Below, in pieces: positions 41,001-52,470 of a stretch of DNA of 64,000 nt. The position numbers and the translations under genes are program-made. The notes below the pieces were generated by a model. That model was given only the letters and a program-made list of their open reading frames with translations, searched no databases and was not told the DNA's origin. The stretch's first letter is position 1. Every line of letters begins with the position of its first letter. Source of the DNA: Strigops habroptila (lineage: Eukaryota; Chordata; Aves; Psittaciformes; Psittacidae); assembly GCF_004027225.2 (NCBI RefSeq), contig NC_044288.2, forward strand, positions 24,128,744 through 24,192,743, written 5' to 3'.

Positions 41001-42418
41001 GTAAATACACGAATAGTATTACCTTTGACAGAGTAGTGCTGCTGCTCATGTAAGAACAGTAGTTAAGTTTCCCTGCAGGTGCTAGACTAATGTGCAGCAA
41101 CTCCAGGAACATATCAATATTGCTGGTTATCAAAACCAATTCTCTCTGGAAAACACAAAAATAGAGCTGAAGAACAGTGCTCCTAATGTGTTTTGTTACA
41201 AAGTAGTTCTGATTTGAGAAGAAATGGCATGCAATCATCTTTCCACTCCTCCTTCAACAGCAGCTTCATCAACTGAGCTGATGTGTTCGGTTAGCTGAAA
41301 GGTTGCAGGAGCCAGTTAATCTCTCTGGTCAGGAAAGCACTGGAAAACATACCTTTGTCTGTGAAGAACTAGCACATCAGCACCACTTCCTCATTGTGCA
41401 TAAGCTGAAGGTGGTATTTGATTGGCAGCACCTGGGAAGCAACGTGGCACAAGCCCTTGTCCCTTTTCATACCTGTATGGATTTCCTTTTATTATTTGGG
41501 ACTGGGAACTCAGAGAGTCAAACAAAATGCTGAGTGACAAAGGAGTTGCTTTTTACCTTCTGCTGTCTTTTAGCAACATCATTCTTCTTAGCATACTTTG
41601 CATGTTATTTTTCCCTACACTCTGTTCTGTAAGTCCATAATGGAATATTTTCCATTTCAGCACTGGAGAAATCAATTTTCTCTCAGTTTTGTGAACCATA
41701 TACCCCACAAGAACTATATTTCTGGGCAATTTGTTGTATGTCTGCTGAATCCAAGGCATAATAGCACTGACTGAGTGTACTTCACAATTGCCACATGAGC
41801 AAGTCTCTCTGCTGCCAGCTGCTGCGTTGCAGGGCATATTATGGCCCACCTACTGGGCTGAGATACTTGGAAGGGCTGTAAAATTCTGAGAGCAGGAGTT
41901 ACAGCTCATGCCTCAGCACGTGCCTGACTTCAGAGAAAGTTATAGTCACAGCAGAAGGACACAACCAGAAGGTCATTTTATTCTTTTGTTAGGCAGGAAT
42001 GTTAGCAGTGTAGGTAGGTTTCAACTCCCAAGTGAGAACTTACCATAGTGGGTACAAAACTATGAATAGTCAGGGCAGCCTTGATATTGAAAATGTTTAA
42101 ACATAAAAATAATAAATAAGAATGCAGAAAAGATTGCAGTCACATCTGCCAATTGGCGGGTGAAAATACAGTCTGGTTTCTGAAGGTTTAAGTAATCAGC
42201 ACCACTCAGCTCCAGCAGGGAAATGGACATGGTTTTTATTTAATGATAGTATTTTGCATAATAGCAGCCAATTCTGTTCCTCCGGCATGCAGATTTGATT
42301 GCGTAGACATACACTATCTCAGTCTCTGACCTTCTGTGACTATTAGACTGCTCTTTCCTCAGGCAAATTGCTGAAGTCAAACTATTAAGGAGACTTTTAA
42401 AGACGTGAGTAGTATAGT

Positions 42419-42434
42419 ACACACACACACACAG
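42419..42434 (+). repeat. AC dinucleotide microsatellite
   Basis: Eight perfect AC units. It is short and likely only mildly polymorphic. Confidence 0.9.
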
Positions 42435-43371
42435 AGGTACACTCTCTTCTGTACAAACGCTTTATTAAAAATGCTTCTGGGGTGGTCCGTAACAAAACTA
42501 TACCCATGTAAAGTAAAAAAAATCAAGGCAAAATGGTATCTGTTGCAATGCGTTATTATGTTTTCTATCATTCCAGAAGTCTGGTGAGTGCCCAGATGTG
42601 AACAACTAAACTTGCTGTCTATGTATGCTGCAGGCTATCCAGTTTGAGATCTCACCCTACGTAAATGTGGAACTTGATTCAAGTGTTGGTTTGAAAAAAC
42701 TTCATATCTATTTTGAAATTTTGTTTGTGACTAGAGTGTAGGAAAAATAAGCATTATTTCTAATATTTACACAAGGACAAACAGCATGGACTTTGACAAA
42801 ACAGAACAAAAATACAGCACAGGCACTTTTTACAATATCTGCAACTGGTACTTTGAAAGATCCAGCCTTTGGAATTGAAACTCAGAGACAGTTAAACTTT
42901 CCACTTCCCTTTTCTTCTTCCCTCTCTGCTCCCACCCCCCCCCCCAATATTCAAATTCTTTACTCAGTAGAAATTACTCAGGTAGAATGTTAAGATAGAA
43001 TAAATGTGTTCTCTTCTTAGAAAACACGTGTATTTTATATGTATATTCAGGACAGCTCCTGTTTTTCCTATGTGAAGACATTTGCATGCAGAAGGCAGTA
43101 AAAAAAAAAGACCCTGTTATTAGAATTGAAAACACTTTGGAAACATGAAGATCTGACTGCAGCAGCAGGCAATTCCACTCTACTTTGTTATGCTCCCCTT
43201 CAGTTTCAAAGTGACTGTTGTGTCCATGAGAATGCTAGCTTGCTTCACAGCCATGGTCCCTGTGGGGCTGAAAGGGGATCACAATTTAGACAGTGTATGC
43301 ACTACTTTGAGAGAAAACCAAAGAGAGCACTCACCGTTCAAGGGTTAGTTGTTACTCACTCTACAGTAGTT

Positions 43372-43846
43372 TTTATTACAGATCCTTCAGTGTCTCAGGA
43401 CAGCTTTGGCCAAATAAGAACTTGCTAGGCATGTCTAGTACAGCCAGCCTACACTAGCAAGAGAGGGTATTTAAAGATGTAACAACATTTCTATTAGTAC
43501 TTTAAAAAGTGTAGCAATATTAGTGCCATGCCAGAGAAAGTTTCATGCCGAAGGCAAACAGTAGCTTCTCAAGGATGTCTCTAGAGGACCATGGCTGGGC
43601 AGCAAGACAAGCACAGTCTCTCAGAACTCTTCACTACCCTTGGTGTTATGATCCCTGATTTTCTATGTGGAGCTGCTGCATGTGGGGTGTTTGTGATTTG
43701 AATAAGTATAATGGGTAACAAGTTTGCAGCTGTCAGAACGTAGGATGCAGTGTGGGTCCCAGAGACAACAGGCTAACGCTAATCATCTGCCCACAGATCA
43801 TTTCCTCTCATAAATAGCTATACTTAAGTGTCTCAGAATCCTTCAT
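43372..43846 (-). other. FOXI1: Probable FOXI1 3' untranslated region
   Basis: The sequence directly follows the FOXI1 stop codon on the minus strand. The first canonical AATAAA on that strand is at 43,372-43,377 (TTTATT on the plus strand), which would give a 3' UTR of a little under 500 bases. Another AATAAA lies further on, near 42,235, so a longer form is possible. The transcript end is inferred and not shown directly. Confidence 0.5.
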
Positions 43847-44400
43847 TTAAACCTCTGTTCCTTCCCTGGAATACAGTGTGTTGTTTGTGCTGATACTGCT
43901 GTAAAAATGAGTGTTAAACTGGTTGAGCACAGAGTTGCTATGGCCAAAGTGGCTAGAAGGCATAGAATTGGACCACTCTCCCACACCATGGCTGGGGATA
44001 TTGGAGAGTGGAGAGTAGGAATTAAAGCCTACCATATTCTGACCCATTTTGTCAATGGGTTCAGAGTTGAGTCCCAAAGACACCATGCGGCTCCCTGAGT
44101 TAGAGCCGTTAACATACGCAGTCATACTGGAGAGGAAGTTACTGAGGCATGGGCTGCTGGAAGCTGGAGGTGGAGATCCTTTCTCAGGTGAACTGTCAGT
44201 CCCAGGTGATGTGTTTTCCAAGATATCCTGATGCTCTACAGCTTTGGGGCTGCCAGTCAGGCCACTGTCCTCTGATTTCTCAGATGCAAGAGCGGCAGCA
44301 CTAGCCCCAATGTCAGACTTCCTTTTCCTCTTCCTGCGAAAGTTTCCATTGTCAAACATCTTTTCACAGTTCGGGTCCAGAGTCCAGTAGTTCCCTTTTC
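43847..44400 (-). CDS. FOXI1: FOXI1 coding exon 2
   Basis: This exon starts with GA completing Gly192, then [20 protein letters not shown], the wing end of the forkhead domain, and the basic cluster. The remaining residues to 375 are rich in serine, asparagine and proline and include the family-typical stretch FLSSMTAYV and the ending LYSREGTEV. The stop TAA is at 43,847-43,849. Confidence 0.97.
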
Positions 44401-45986
44401 CTGTCAAAGGGGAAAAAAAGGCATATTCTTAGCTTGAAAATATGCACAGACAGAAAAGATCAGTTATTTAGAGCTTTAGAATGTTTCATTTAAGAGAAAC
44501 AGAACAATTGCATGAGCAAAAACCATAGGCATTTTTTAATCACACAAAAGCAGAAATCTGTTGAATTCAGAAAAAAAGTGTAATGTTTTGGGCTGTGTAC
44601 TTTAGCCCTGACTCTTCACATACATAAACTACAAGTGGAGCCATGGAGAGGTGTTTTTTCTTGGTTTGTTTCCTTGGTGAGGGAAGGAGATTTTCATTAT
44701 GTAGCTGGTCCTCTGAATTTACAGCAGAGAGTAACGTAGCCCCATACTGGCTGCTCCTCCAGGTAGGATAGGTCTCTAACGAGAGAGAACCACATTTTTT
44801 GCCTTCCGAGGCAGCATAATTGAATGTTTTTTAAATGTTCCCTGTGGTTCTTAACAGCTATTGATAGAAAACAATAAATAAAGGAATGGTCTGACAGCAT
44901 AGTAGCCAAGGGGTTGGAAACAGCAGAGTTGTGATTCCAAGCAAAAACTATTTGAAACAAACAAAATAAAAGCAGCCTGCTCGCCTCTTGAGAGTTGTTG
45001 TTGACTCCCTAAAGCAACACAAATCTGAGTTTGCCTTATCCCCTTTCCATTAACTCCCAGTTCAGTTTGACATAAGCCATATGCATTACACTGAATGGGT
45101 TTTGAATGTGACTTGCTCCATTAGACTGCTCCTGTGCTTCCTGAGCCTCTGCTCAGGACATTGATCAGTTCTCAGGAAGACCTGGAGCAGTAAAGAATCC
45201 CCTTTCCTACAGAGGTTTAATAGCCACACTGATTCAGACCTCAACTATGCCTTCTAGTTCAGACCTATGAAAATAGAACTACTGTGTGTATGTCCCATAT
45301 CTAGGCTCTTATGTCTCTTTATAATGCATTAGGCATTTTTAGATTAATCGAATTCAGTTTTGGGGGGGAAGGGGGAACAGGAGGGAGGGGGAAGAGGTGG
45401 AGAGAGCGCTACCTGGATCATCTTCGTCTCGGGGCACCTTCTTGAAGCAGTCGTTGAGAGACAAGTTGTGTCGTATGGAGTTCTGCCAGCCAGCCTTGCT
45501 TTTGTTATAAAAGGGGAAGTTGTCAGCCACATACTGGTAGATCTGACTGAGAGTCAGCCTCTTTTCAGGTGCTCCATGGATAGCCATGGCGATAAGTGCA
45601 GAGTAGGAGTAAGGTGGTCTAACCAACTTCATAAGCTCTTCTTGGGATGGGAGAGGAAGCCAGCCAAGGTCAGTCCCTCCCAAGCCGTGCACGTTAGGCA
45701 AGAGCTGCCTTTGCATCCCATAAGACTGAGGAATGAAGGGGCTGGCATTGGATCCTGGGAGATACGGTGGTGGGGTAATGGAAGGTCCATTTAGCCAGAG
45801 GTAAGGATTGGGAGTGGCGTTGTAATCCGTCGTCTCAAAGGTGTTTGGTCGTTGTGGACTAGGGATGTTCTGTGGATGGAAAAAGTTCTCATAGTAGATA
45901 CTCATCTCTGGAGGTTCTTGACCAATATTTGGGAACTGTGGGCTGCAGCGCGGTGGCGAGTGCGTTTGTGGATCAAAGAAGCTCAT
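43847..45986 (-). CDS. FOXI1: FOXI1, forkhead box I1 transcription factor (spliced, 2 coding exons)
   Basis: The joined exons 45,986-45,413 and 44,400-43,847 encode 375 residues, close to the 378 of the human protein. The start MSFFDPQ and the end in REGTEV both match the FOXI1 family. The forkhead DNA-binding domain spans about residues 121-217, with recognition helix [13 protein letters not shown] at 169-181 and a basic nuclear-localisation cluster RRKRKRK at 213-219. The N-terminal conserved block ([24 protein letters not shown]) and proline-rich [12 protein letters not shown] segment are present, followed by a serine-rich C-terminal activation region. FOXI1 is a nuclear factor that drives ionocyte and proton-secreting-cell genes in inner ear, kidney and other epithelia. 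It lies downstream of DOCK2 on the same strand, the conserved vertebrate order. The ATG has A at -3. No frameshift or lost key residue is seen, so the gene appears intact. Confidence 0.98.
44401..45412 (-). other. FOXI1: FOXI1 intron
   Basis: The 1,012-base intron runs from donor GTAGCG to acceptor CCCTTTGACAG on the minus strand. Just inside the donor, plus 45,361-45,402 is strikingly G-rich (several runs of four or more G), so the nascent RNA there is C/U-rich. No further exon is seen. Confidence 0.9.
45413..45986 (-). CDS. FOXI1: FOXI1 coding exon 1
   Basis: This 574-base coding part encodes residues 1-191 plus the first base of Gly192. It holds the N-terminal region and most of the forkhead domain, including the recognition helix. 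The donor reads GATCCAG|GTAGCG, phase 1. An intron at this glycine, within the RDEDDPG|KGNYW stretch, is the standard position for FOXI genes. Confidence 0.97.
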
Positions 45987-46240
45987 GCTCTAAGCCAGCA
46001 GCTGATAAGTTATGACACGCCTGTGTTAGTGCTCCCTTCCCAAGACAGGTGCATCACCTGTGCCCTTCCCTACCTACTTATGCACCTGTAAATGCTTCAG
46101 CCTGTGTGCAGGCTCCACCCCACAGCCCTGAGTGGCTGCAGATGAGGACGATATCCTTTTTGGAATGCTGGCAGTCCCAGCTAGTCATTGATGTCACATC
46201 AACCAAACGAGAAAGTTACAACTGTTTATCTTCTTAAATG
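45987..46240 (-). promoter_or_regulatory. FOXI1: FOXI1 5' UTR and proximal promoter region
   Basis: There is no TATA box close to the ATG on the minus strand. Three CACCTG/CAGGTG E-boxes sit 60-102 bases upstream of the start codon. Two form the perfect palindrome CAGGTGCATCACCTG at 46,046-46,060 and one lies at 46,083-46,088. A GATA-type TGATAA lies near 46,002. The transcription start is not determinable, so some of these may be in the 5' UTR. Regulatory use is inferred. Confidence 0.45.
46046..46060. promoter_or_regulatory. Palindromic double E-box upstream of FOXI1
   Basis: CAGGTG and CACCTG half-elements face each other across a 3-base spacer, making a palindromic 15-mer apart from the central base. 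CACCTG is bound by basic helix-loop-helix factors and by SNAIL/ZEB zinc-finger repressors. The site is real in sequence, but its function is inferred. Confidence 0.45.
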
Positions 46241-49200
46241 AATGAAGGAAATTTCCACTAATGTGGTGCACGTAAGGAAAGAGTAAGGTGCCTTGAAGTT
46301 AAAACTCCTCATCAGAGATCCTCCTCTTTCTACCTTTCACAATGAAGCTTTAGCATTTAGCAATTCTTTCTTTTTAAAGAGAAGCCATTTTGTACTGCTG
46401 CTACTAACACCTCAGAATGCAAAAGCCATTGTCACTCATCAGTTAAACAGAGGCATATATATATATATACGCACACTTAAAATAAAAAAGAAAAAAGAAA
46501 AGGTCAGGCCTCCTTTTCCTTCTGTGATTTTAATTGCAGAGTTGCTTGTACTTCCCCCCAGGCAATCACAGTACTGCAGGCAAATTCTGTAGCTGGTTAC
46601 TCATGTGAGTAATCTTGCTGATACACATGGAATTACTCCCTAAAGTAAGGATTAATCTTGTGAGAAGAAAAATGTCAAGCTTAATCATCAAACCTTTCTT
46701 TAGAGCTTAAAGTGGTGAACTGAGATGGGAAATCATTATTCGTTGCTTCCTCTTTGCTGCAGGATTGGTGCAAAGAGCTCATAAAACCTCTTAGCAGAAT
46801 TTGCAAACAGGAAAGAGACAGTGTTAGCAAAGTTCCAATACCTCCCTTTGTATCTATACAGACAAAAGTTGATTCCTTATGATCAGGCAACAAGGAAAAA
46901 CCTCTAGCACTTTTATGACTTAGAAACATACTTACTGCCTTGCATGGCAGCCACGCTTTCAAGGGAGGAAAAAGCAATCTCACTGATACTTGTCTCAGAA
47001 ATGGGGACAGCATTTCACTGCATGACAGACTACACTGTAGTTAAAAGCAGGGTTGCAGTTACCTTCAGAAGTGATATTTGCATATTTTTTTATGTTTAAG
47101 GAACATAGATACATTTGGTACTTGTCTCAGCCTTATTATCGCATGCAATTAAAGAAAGTCCTGGTATGACAAGGCCTTTAAGATGGCTCTAGTCCTATAA
47201 TTTCTGCAGAAACATGAGTTTTAACCTGTGGATTTGAATTCCTGGCTGTACCAAAGACTTTTTTGCTTTGTCACACATTCATCAATTCATTTAATCTTTT
47301 GTGCTACAGCACCACCAAGATGCCCCCCTCCCCAAGCATTAGTGATTCACCAATATCACATTAATATCATTGTTGCTATGAAAGATACAAAAAAAAACCA
47401 CTGGAAATACAACTGGAATGTTGAGTGCAAAGGACAAAGCTAGCCAAGAGCTAGCCACTTTGCCAGCTCAGAAATGCATCTCCACAGCTGCTATTTAGAA
47501 CACATGCCTGCACTGCACAGAAAAGCATTTGTACCACAACTAGGGATAAACAAGTTGCTGTTGTGATTGGAATGACTGAGAATTCAGTTTGTAAATGCTA
47601 CCTAGCCTATGCAGAGGTACACATTAAAGAGACAAAAGTGAAGCAGAACATAGTGGGGCTGGCTTGTTTTTGAAATGACAACTTCTGTGCACAAGGGGAC
47701 TTGAACAAAAACCCCAAATGATTAATTTTTCAGGAAATAATAATGTGAGCACCTCCCTCCTCAAGAAAGCTACCTGGAATAGTTATTTTCTTCATAGAAT
47801 CTGAGTTACAAACTTGCAAAAAGCTGCTTGAGCAACATTGCCTACAGCTTCCTAATCAACTGACATATAGGTATGTTCTAAAATTAATCTGTAGTCCTGC
47901 AAATATTAATGTTACAAATATCACTAATAATAAAACCCATTATTTACAGAAGAGGAGCAAAACATGTAAGAAATGCCAACCTCTCCCCCCTTGAAAACAA
48001 GAAAAACATGCAAACTTATTATTACTCAGGGTTTGTTTATTCCAAGAAGTAAAAATTCAGCTAACTGCATCACGGATTTCCATGGGTCGCATCTAAATAC
48101 TTCTTCCCTGAGGTGCTCTGCACACTTAGTTACAATTAAAATACACTGAAGTGGGTGCTGAGTGAATACATGCTTTGAAACTATGCCAGGCTTTACAAAG
48201 GAAGAAAATATTACTTCTGCAACCAGAGACTGATGAAGGTTGTAAAACCTCCTCCACACATTAATCTTTCTGAAGTTTTGGTGCAGTGCATTTTAGCATG
48301 GTCAAGTCCAAGCCATGCTCTACTGCTGCCTGAGAATGCATGTTACTGCCAGACCCACCTTGATGTGCCACCTGAGCAAAGTTTCACACACAACTAGGTA
48401 AAGCAAGGATGAGGGTGAAGAATGGCAAGTACTACTTTTAGAGCCATGAAGTACAAAGACAACTGTAGGCTTCTGCCCACGGAGCTCAGAAAGAGAGTGC
48501 AAAGGTCTGATCCCTCCCTGGCATGTGTGTGCTGGCACAGCCTGTAGCAGAGACACAATACAATCAGCAACATTTTTCTTCCAACTGGCTGTGCTGATTT
48601 ACTCAGCTCAGAGTATAAACATTGCCAGTAAAAGAGGTATTTTGCCAGTCCTGTGGGCACACCTCACTGCTCAGGAGTTACTGCAGTGCATGTTCCTGTA
48701 CAGCACTTCTGATGCAGATGCTCACATGCAGGCAAAAGGCAGCAAGGAAAGAACAAACTTTGCTCGAGCTGTGATTGCTGAGCAGGGCTGGTCAGAACTG
48801 GAGATAATTGAGTCTAGCTGGGAATACTGCCCTGGGGCCCTCACCACTAAAGGTGCCACTAAAGTCCTGGCAGGGCTGGGAGGAGAAGGTAGCAATCCCA
48901 GGTGTGGAGAAAGGAGAAGGAAAAATGGTGTGGCTTCCGTATAAAGAGGCTGGGAAGATGTCATATGCTGACCAAGCTATGCTAACAGATCATGTTTAGG
49001 GCTGAAAAGCTCTAGAAATAAAATGGAGAGTGATGCTGGAGTCAGAGTTTAGTAATCATTACTTCCAAAAGCATTGGGTTTGGTGAGGTCTTTCTAGGCA
49101 GGATGCTGTCCTCGTTGCCAGCTGGGGTTAAACTATGACAGATGCATCGTGTCATGATTTTAACATTTCTTTTCACTGCAGTACAGTACCATACAGCCCT

Positions 49201-51519
49201 GAATGCACATCTTTACCAATTGGAAGCCTGATCAACCACAGATTGTTATTAAGCCAAAGACTGTTGTCAACTCCTCTGTTACTGAGTATTTTCCTCCTCT
49301 CAATTCCTTAAGTGAAACTCCAAAACCTGCAAGGTTGAGGCCGAGCCACTGCAGAACTGTTGATGTCCACAGGGTTTTTTTAGATCAACTCCTATGTACC
49401 TCTCTGCTCCAGCCAAGATTAATATTTCTTCACACTGATTGCCCTTGAACAAAGGAAACCATAATTGCCTGAAATCTTGGGTTATGAAAAGTTCAAATTG
49501 ATTTCTTTAAAACTGGGATTCCTCAGCATTTTCACTTAGGCTCCAAGGTAACCTGTCCAGTGCTTTTGAAATGCAGTGGCCCGGGAGAGGTGCATACACA
49601 CCAGCACACAGCAGGGAGCAGAAGCACAGGTGTCAAAAAGTAGAGAATAATATGGGGAACGCTGTACACATTTGTAATGCTTTGACTGAAATACTCCCAC
49701 CTCCCTTCTTAACTGGATCTTTCAATACAGTAAAGCAAAATAAAGCATGATACCTTCTAGTCTCACAAGCACCTTTAAGTCAGCAAGCTGTTTCACAGGG
49801 TGACAGTTTTAGAGAACTTAGATCAAAAGCACCATGCCTGTGTAATGCGAAGTATAACATAGTGCAAACCCACTCTAATAGCTCAAACAGGTACCAAATT
49901 TTGTAGTAGTAGCTTCATCCTGGCCAACCCTATAACATAATGTGTATCATTTGTCCCTTATATAGCCAATGTAAAGCACTCTGCATCAGAAATTCAATTC
50001 ACTGTTTACTCTTGATCCTGGTACCTATTGCCAGATAATCCCACGGTGTAGAGATATTTTAATGAATATGGAGCTGTAAACTGTACTGTTAACACTGTGT
50101 ATAACTCCAATCGTGATGTATTATCACAGCTTAACACCTTGCTGAAGAAAAGTTCGTACAAGCTATTCATGTGATAAGAAAGATGAGGGAAAACCTGCTT
50201 TTAAAATTAAAGAGTTCATCTCCAATTCAGTATACCAAGCAGCCCACCTTGTTTCAAACATATGACACCCTGACTTCAGAAACATTCTCGTATCCATCAA
50301 TAACACATTTTCACATAAGAATGAATTATCTATAATCTCAACTGTCTAGGAGATTACATGTAGAAGTCTTCATGTCTTACTCCAATAATTGTCTGCCCAG
50401 TGTATGCACAAAATAAACTACACTATCCGAAGAAACAGGGTGTAGCAGGTGAAAGAATGTCATCTCAAGGTCATTCCAAAAGCATAGGAAATGTAAAATA
50501 CAGTATTGCAAAACAGGGGAACTGGGCTTTATATCGAGAAATGCAGGTTGAACATTAAATTAATGGAAAAGACAGGATCATTTGGATATGAGCCATAAAT
50601 GCTGCAATGCTAGAATGCCCTTAGACTTTTTAAGTCTTTCAGAAGGAAACCACTGTGGATTTTTAAAGGAACTTTATAACTGGGGTTTTAGAAGACTGTA
50701 AAACCTTATGAGGGCTCATAGCTGCTTTCTGACTATGAGAACTGTGGCAATAAAAGTAGTCATAACTCCTGCTTCAACAAAAGTCATCCACCATCTTGCC
50801 ACATATAATATGGCAGAGGGGATTAGGTGTCCCCTGACTTGTACATAAGTCATGACAAGCCATAGGCAGGCAAGAGATCTATAGCTTCCATTTGGCTGCG
50901 GGTGGGTCCCATGAGATCTGCTGCATTTAGATATACAGACATGCTCAGCCCTGCCACAGAGGGATACCTCAAGTCTGAGCCAAACATGGAGAGATTCGGC
51001 AACAAATTTCACTCATGTTAGAATCCGAGGCATCTCTCAGCTATGGGAAATGAGTACAACTAGAGATACTTCAATCAATCATACTTGGAGAACCTCACTA
51101 CTGCTACCAGCTTCCAAACATCTAAAATGCTTTCCTGTTTCAGATTATCTGGTTATTTGTCTATGCTTACCACTAAATGTCTGTTCATACCAGGAATAAA
51201 TGGTGCTAAAATCAAATGAGGTGTTGTATGAACATTAATAGTATTTACCATGGAAATTAAACTGTACATCTTTCCAAACCCCTTTACAATTTGAATTATT
51301 GTGTATTTCAATGAGATGCACAGCAGGATTTATACAAAGGAAGAAAAGTGACATGCTAAAACTTCTGTTTCAGTCAGATTTCAGCATCAAGGTATTTGCT
51401 TGTATGGATAAATCAGCTCCTCCCACTCCGCAAGGTAAATGCAGATATCATTGAGTAGACATTTTAGAACCAAGGATTTTTCAGAAAACATAACTTCCTT
51501 TTTTTCCCCCCTGTTTGTT
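46241..51519. other. Intergenic DNA between FOXI1 and DOCK2, left part
   Basis: No gene is supportable. A TA dinucleotide run lies at 46,455-46,469. The plus frame at 48,525-48,944 (139 codons) starts at GTG, has no domain, and overlaps open frames on the other strand, so it is treated as chance. FOXI1 distal enhancers could lie here but cannot be seen without alignment. Confidence 0.5.
46455..46469 (+). repeat. TA dinucleotide microsatellite
   Basis: About seven AT units run uninterrupted, flanked by GGC and CGCACAC. Confidence 0.85.
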
Positions 51520-52470
51520 CACGATGTTCTCCGCCCTTTGGTACTTGCACAACACAAACACTTGGCGAAAATTAATTAACAACTAAACCTGATAAGTGAA
51601 TTGGAACAAGTAAGTGCAGTGAACTACTCTATAGACACACCCAGTCATAGATAAACTTGTTTTAATGTACCAGGGTTTAACTGCAGTAAACCAAGATCAT
51701 CTAACTTGTGAATAGGATGATTTACAGTGTTAATACTCCTTGCACTTCCAGTTGCTCCACTTTGGTTTTCCATTATTTGGGTAGACAGATCAGTAGTTGG
51801 AGATCCATCGTATCGGCAAAGTATCGCAACTTCTTATCTCCCCCTAGTGACAATTCTGGGAAAGATATCGAATCAGTCGGGATCTGCCCTAGAGGTAACT
51901 TTGCAACAGGTTTTTACACTGGCGTGATCACTGGCCCCTTACCAGTATTATATAAATCTAGATCTAATTCTGGGATCTGTCAAAATAACCAATTGTATAT
52001 GCAAACATTTGTAAATTTTTCATATTAGAATCCTTCATTTGCTCTGAAATTCTGTGCAGAAATTCTGGTAAGTTTAGAGACTTATGTCTTTCTTTTAGGT
52101 TTGCCTCCTTTGCTCTTCTCTTTTCCAGTACTGATCTCCAATAGTACTGTTTTCTTATCTCATGAAGGAAGTCTAAATGCATTTGTTAAGAAAGATTCTA
52201 TAAATTCAGGCATTGTGAATTAGTACTAGTGAGTGTGTCAAAGCACTACTGAAGCATCGCCGAGAAGTCATGTAGTAAAGACTTCATGTTCCTCAGTATC
52301 TGTAAAATCCAGGTATCCACCCATAATATGCTTTATTGTATGATAAAATATGATATTCCCAGCTAAAAGAGCTGCATCTAAAGCAACTCTATCCAGGGCT
52401 GTTTTCTTGGGTATAAAAACATTCTGGGGAAAATCCCTCAAAATATCTGTCAAACACGGAGGGGTTTTTT
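51520..52470. other. CpG-richer patch with protein-like frames, unidentified
   Basis: Local CpG content is clearly above its surroundings: six CpGs lie in 51,808-51,925 and more near 51,531, 51,564 and 52,258. Minus strand: a frame open from 52,468 to a TGA at 52,268 has a balanced composition (TALDRVALDAALLAGN near its middle, then an acidic FTDTEEHE end) and a possible acceptor TGTTTGACAG just before 52,446. A second minus frame at 52,182-51,964 starts with ATG and has a charged, helix-like centre (EKRRAKEANLKERHKS). Plus strand: a 103-codon ATG frame covers 51,717-52,028. None is recognised. Options are a terminal exon of an unknown gene, a decayed foreign insertion, or chance. Confidence 0.3.

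Larger units (their letters stand above)
32978..43371. other. No supportable gene
   Basis: The longest ATG-started frame, plus 33,258-33,734 (158 codons), shows no domain, and its composition follows the AT-rich background. A 46-base stretch at 38,743-38,788 lies between a long pyrimidine tract and a GTATGT donor and is a weak exon candidate. A local duplication occurs at 38,014-38,086 and an AC repeat at 42,419-42,434. AATAAA signals on the plus strand (for example 34,832) cannot be tied to a transcript. Confidence 0.5.

Noticed and set aside
41553-41849. 98-codon minus-strand frame with several cysteines
   Set aside because: No zinc-binding spacing, domain or splice context could be recognised.
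45360-45794. 144-codon plus-strand frame over FOXI1
   Set aside because: It is the antisense shadow of FOXI1 exon 1 and the adjoining intron.
48525-48944. 139-codon plus-strand frame
   Set aside because: It starts at GTG with the first ATG much later, it overlaps open minus-strand frames, and it shows no recognisable domain.
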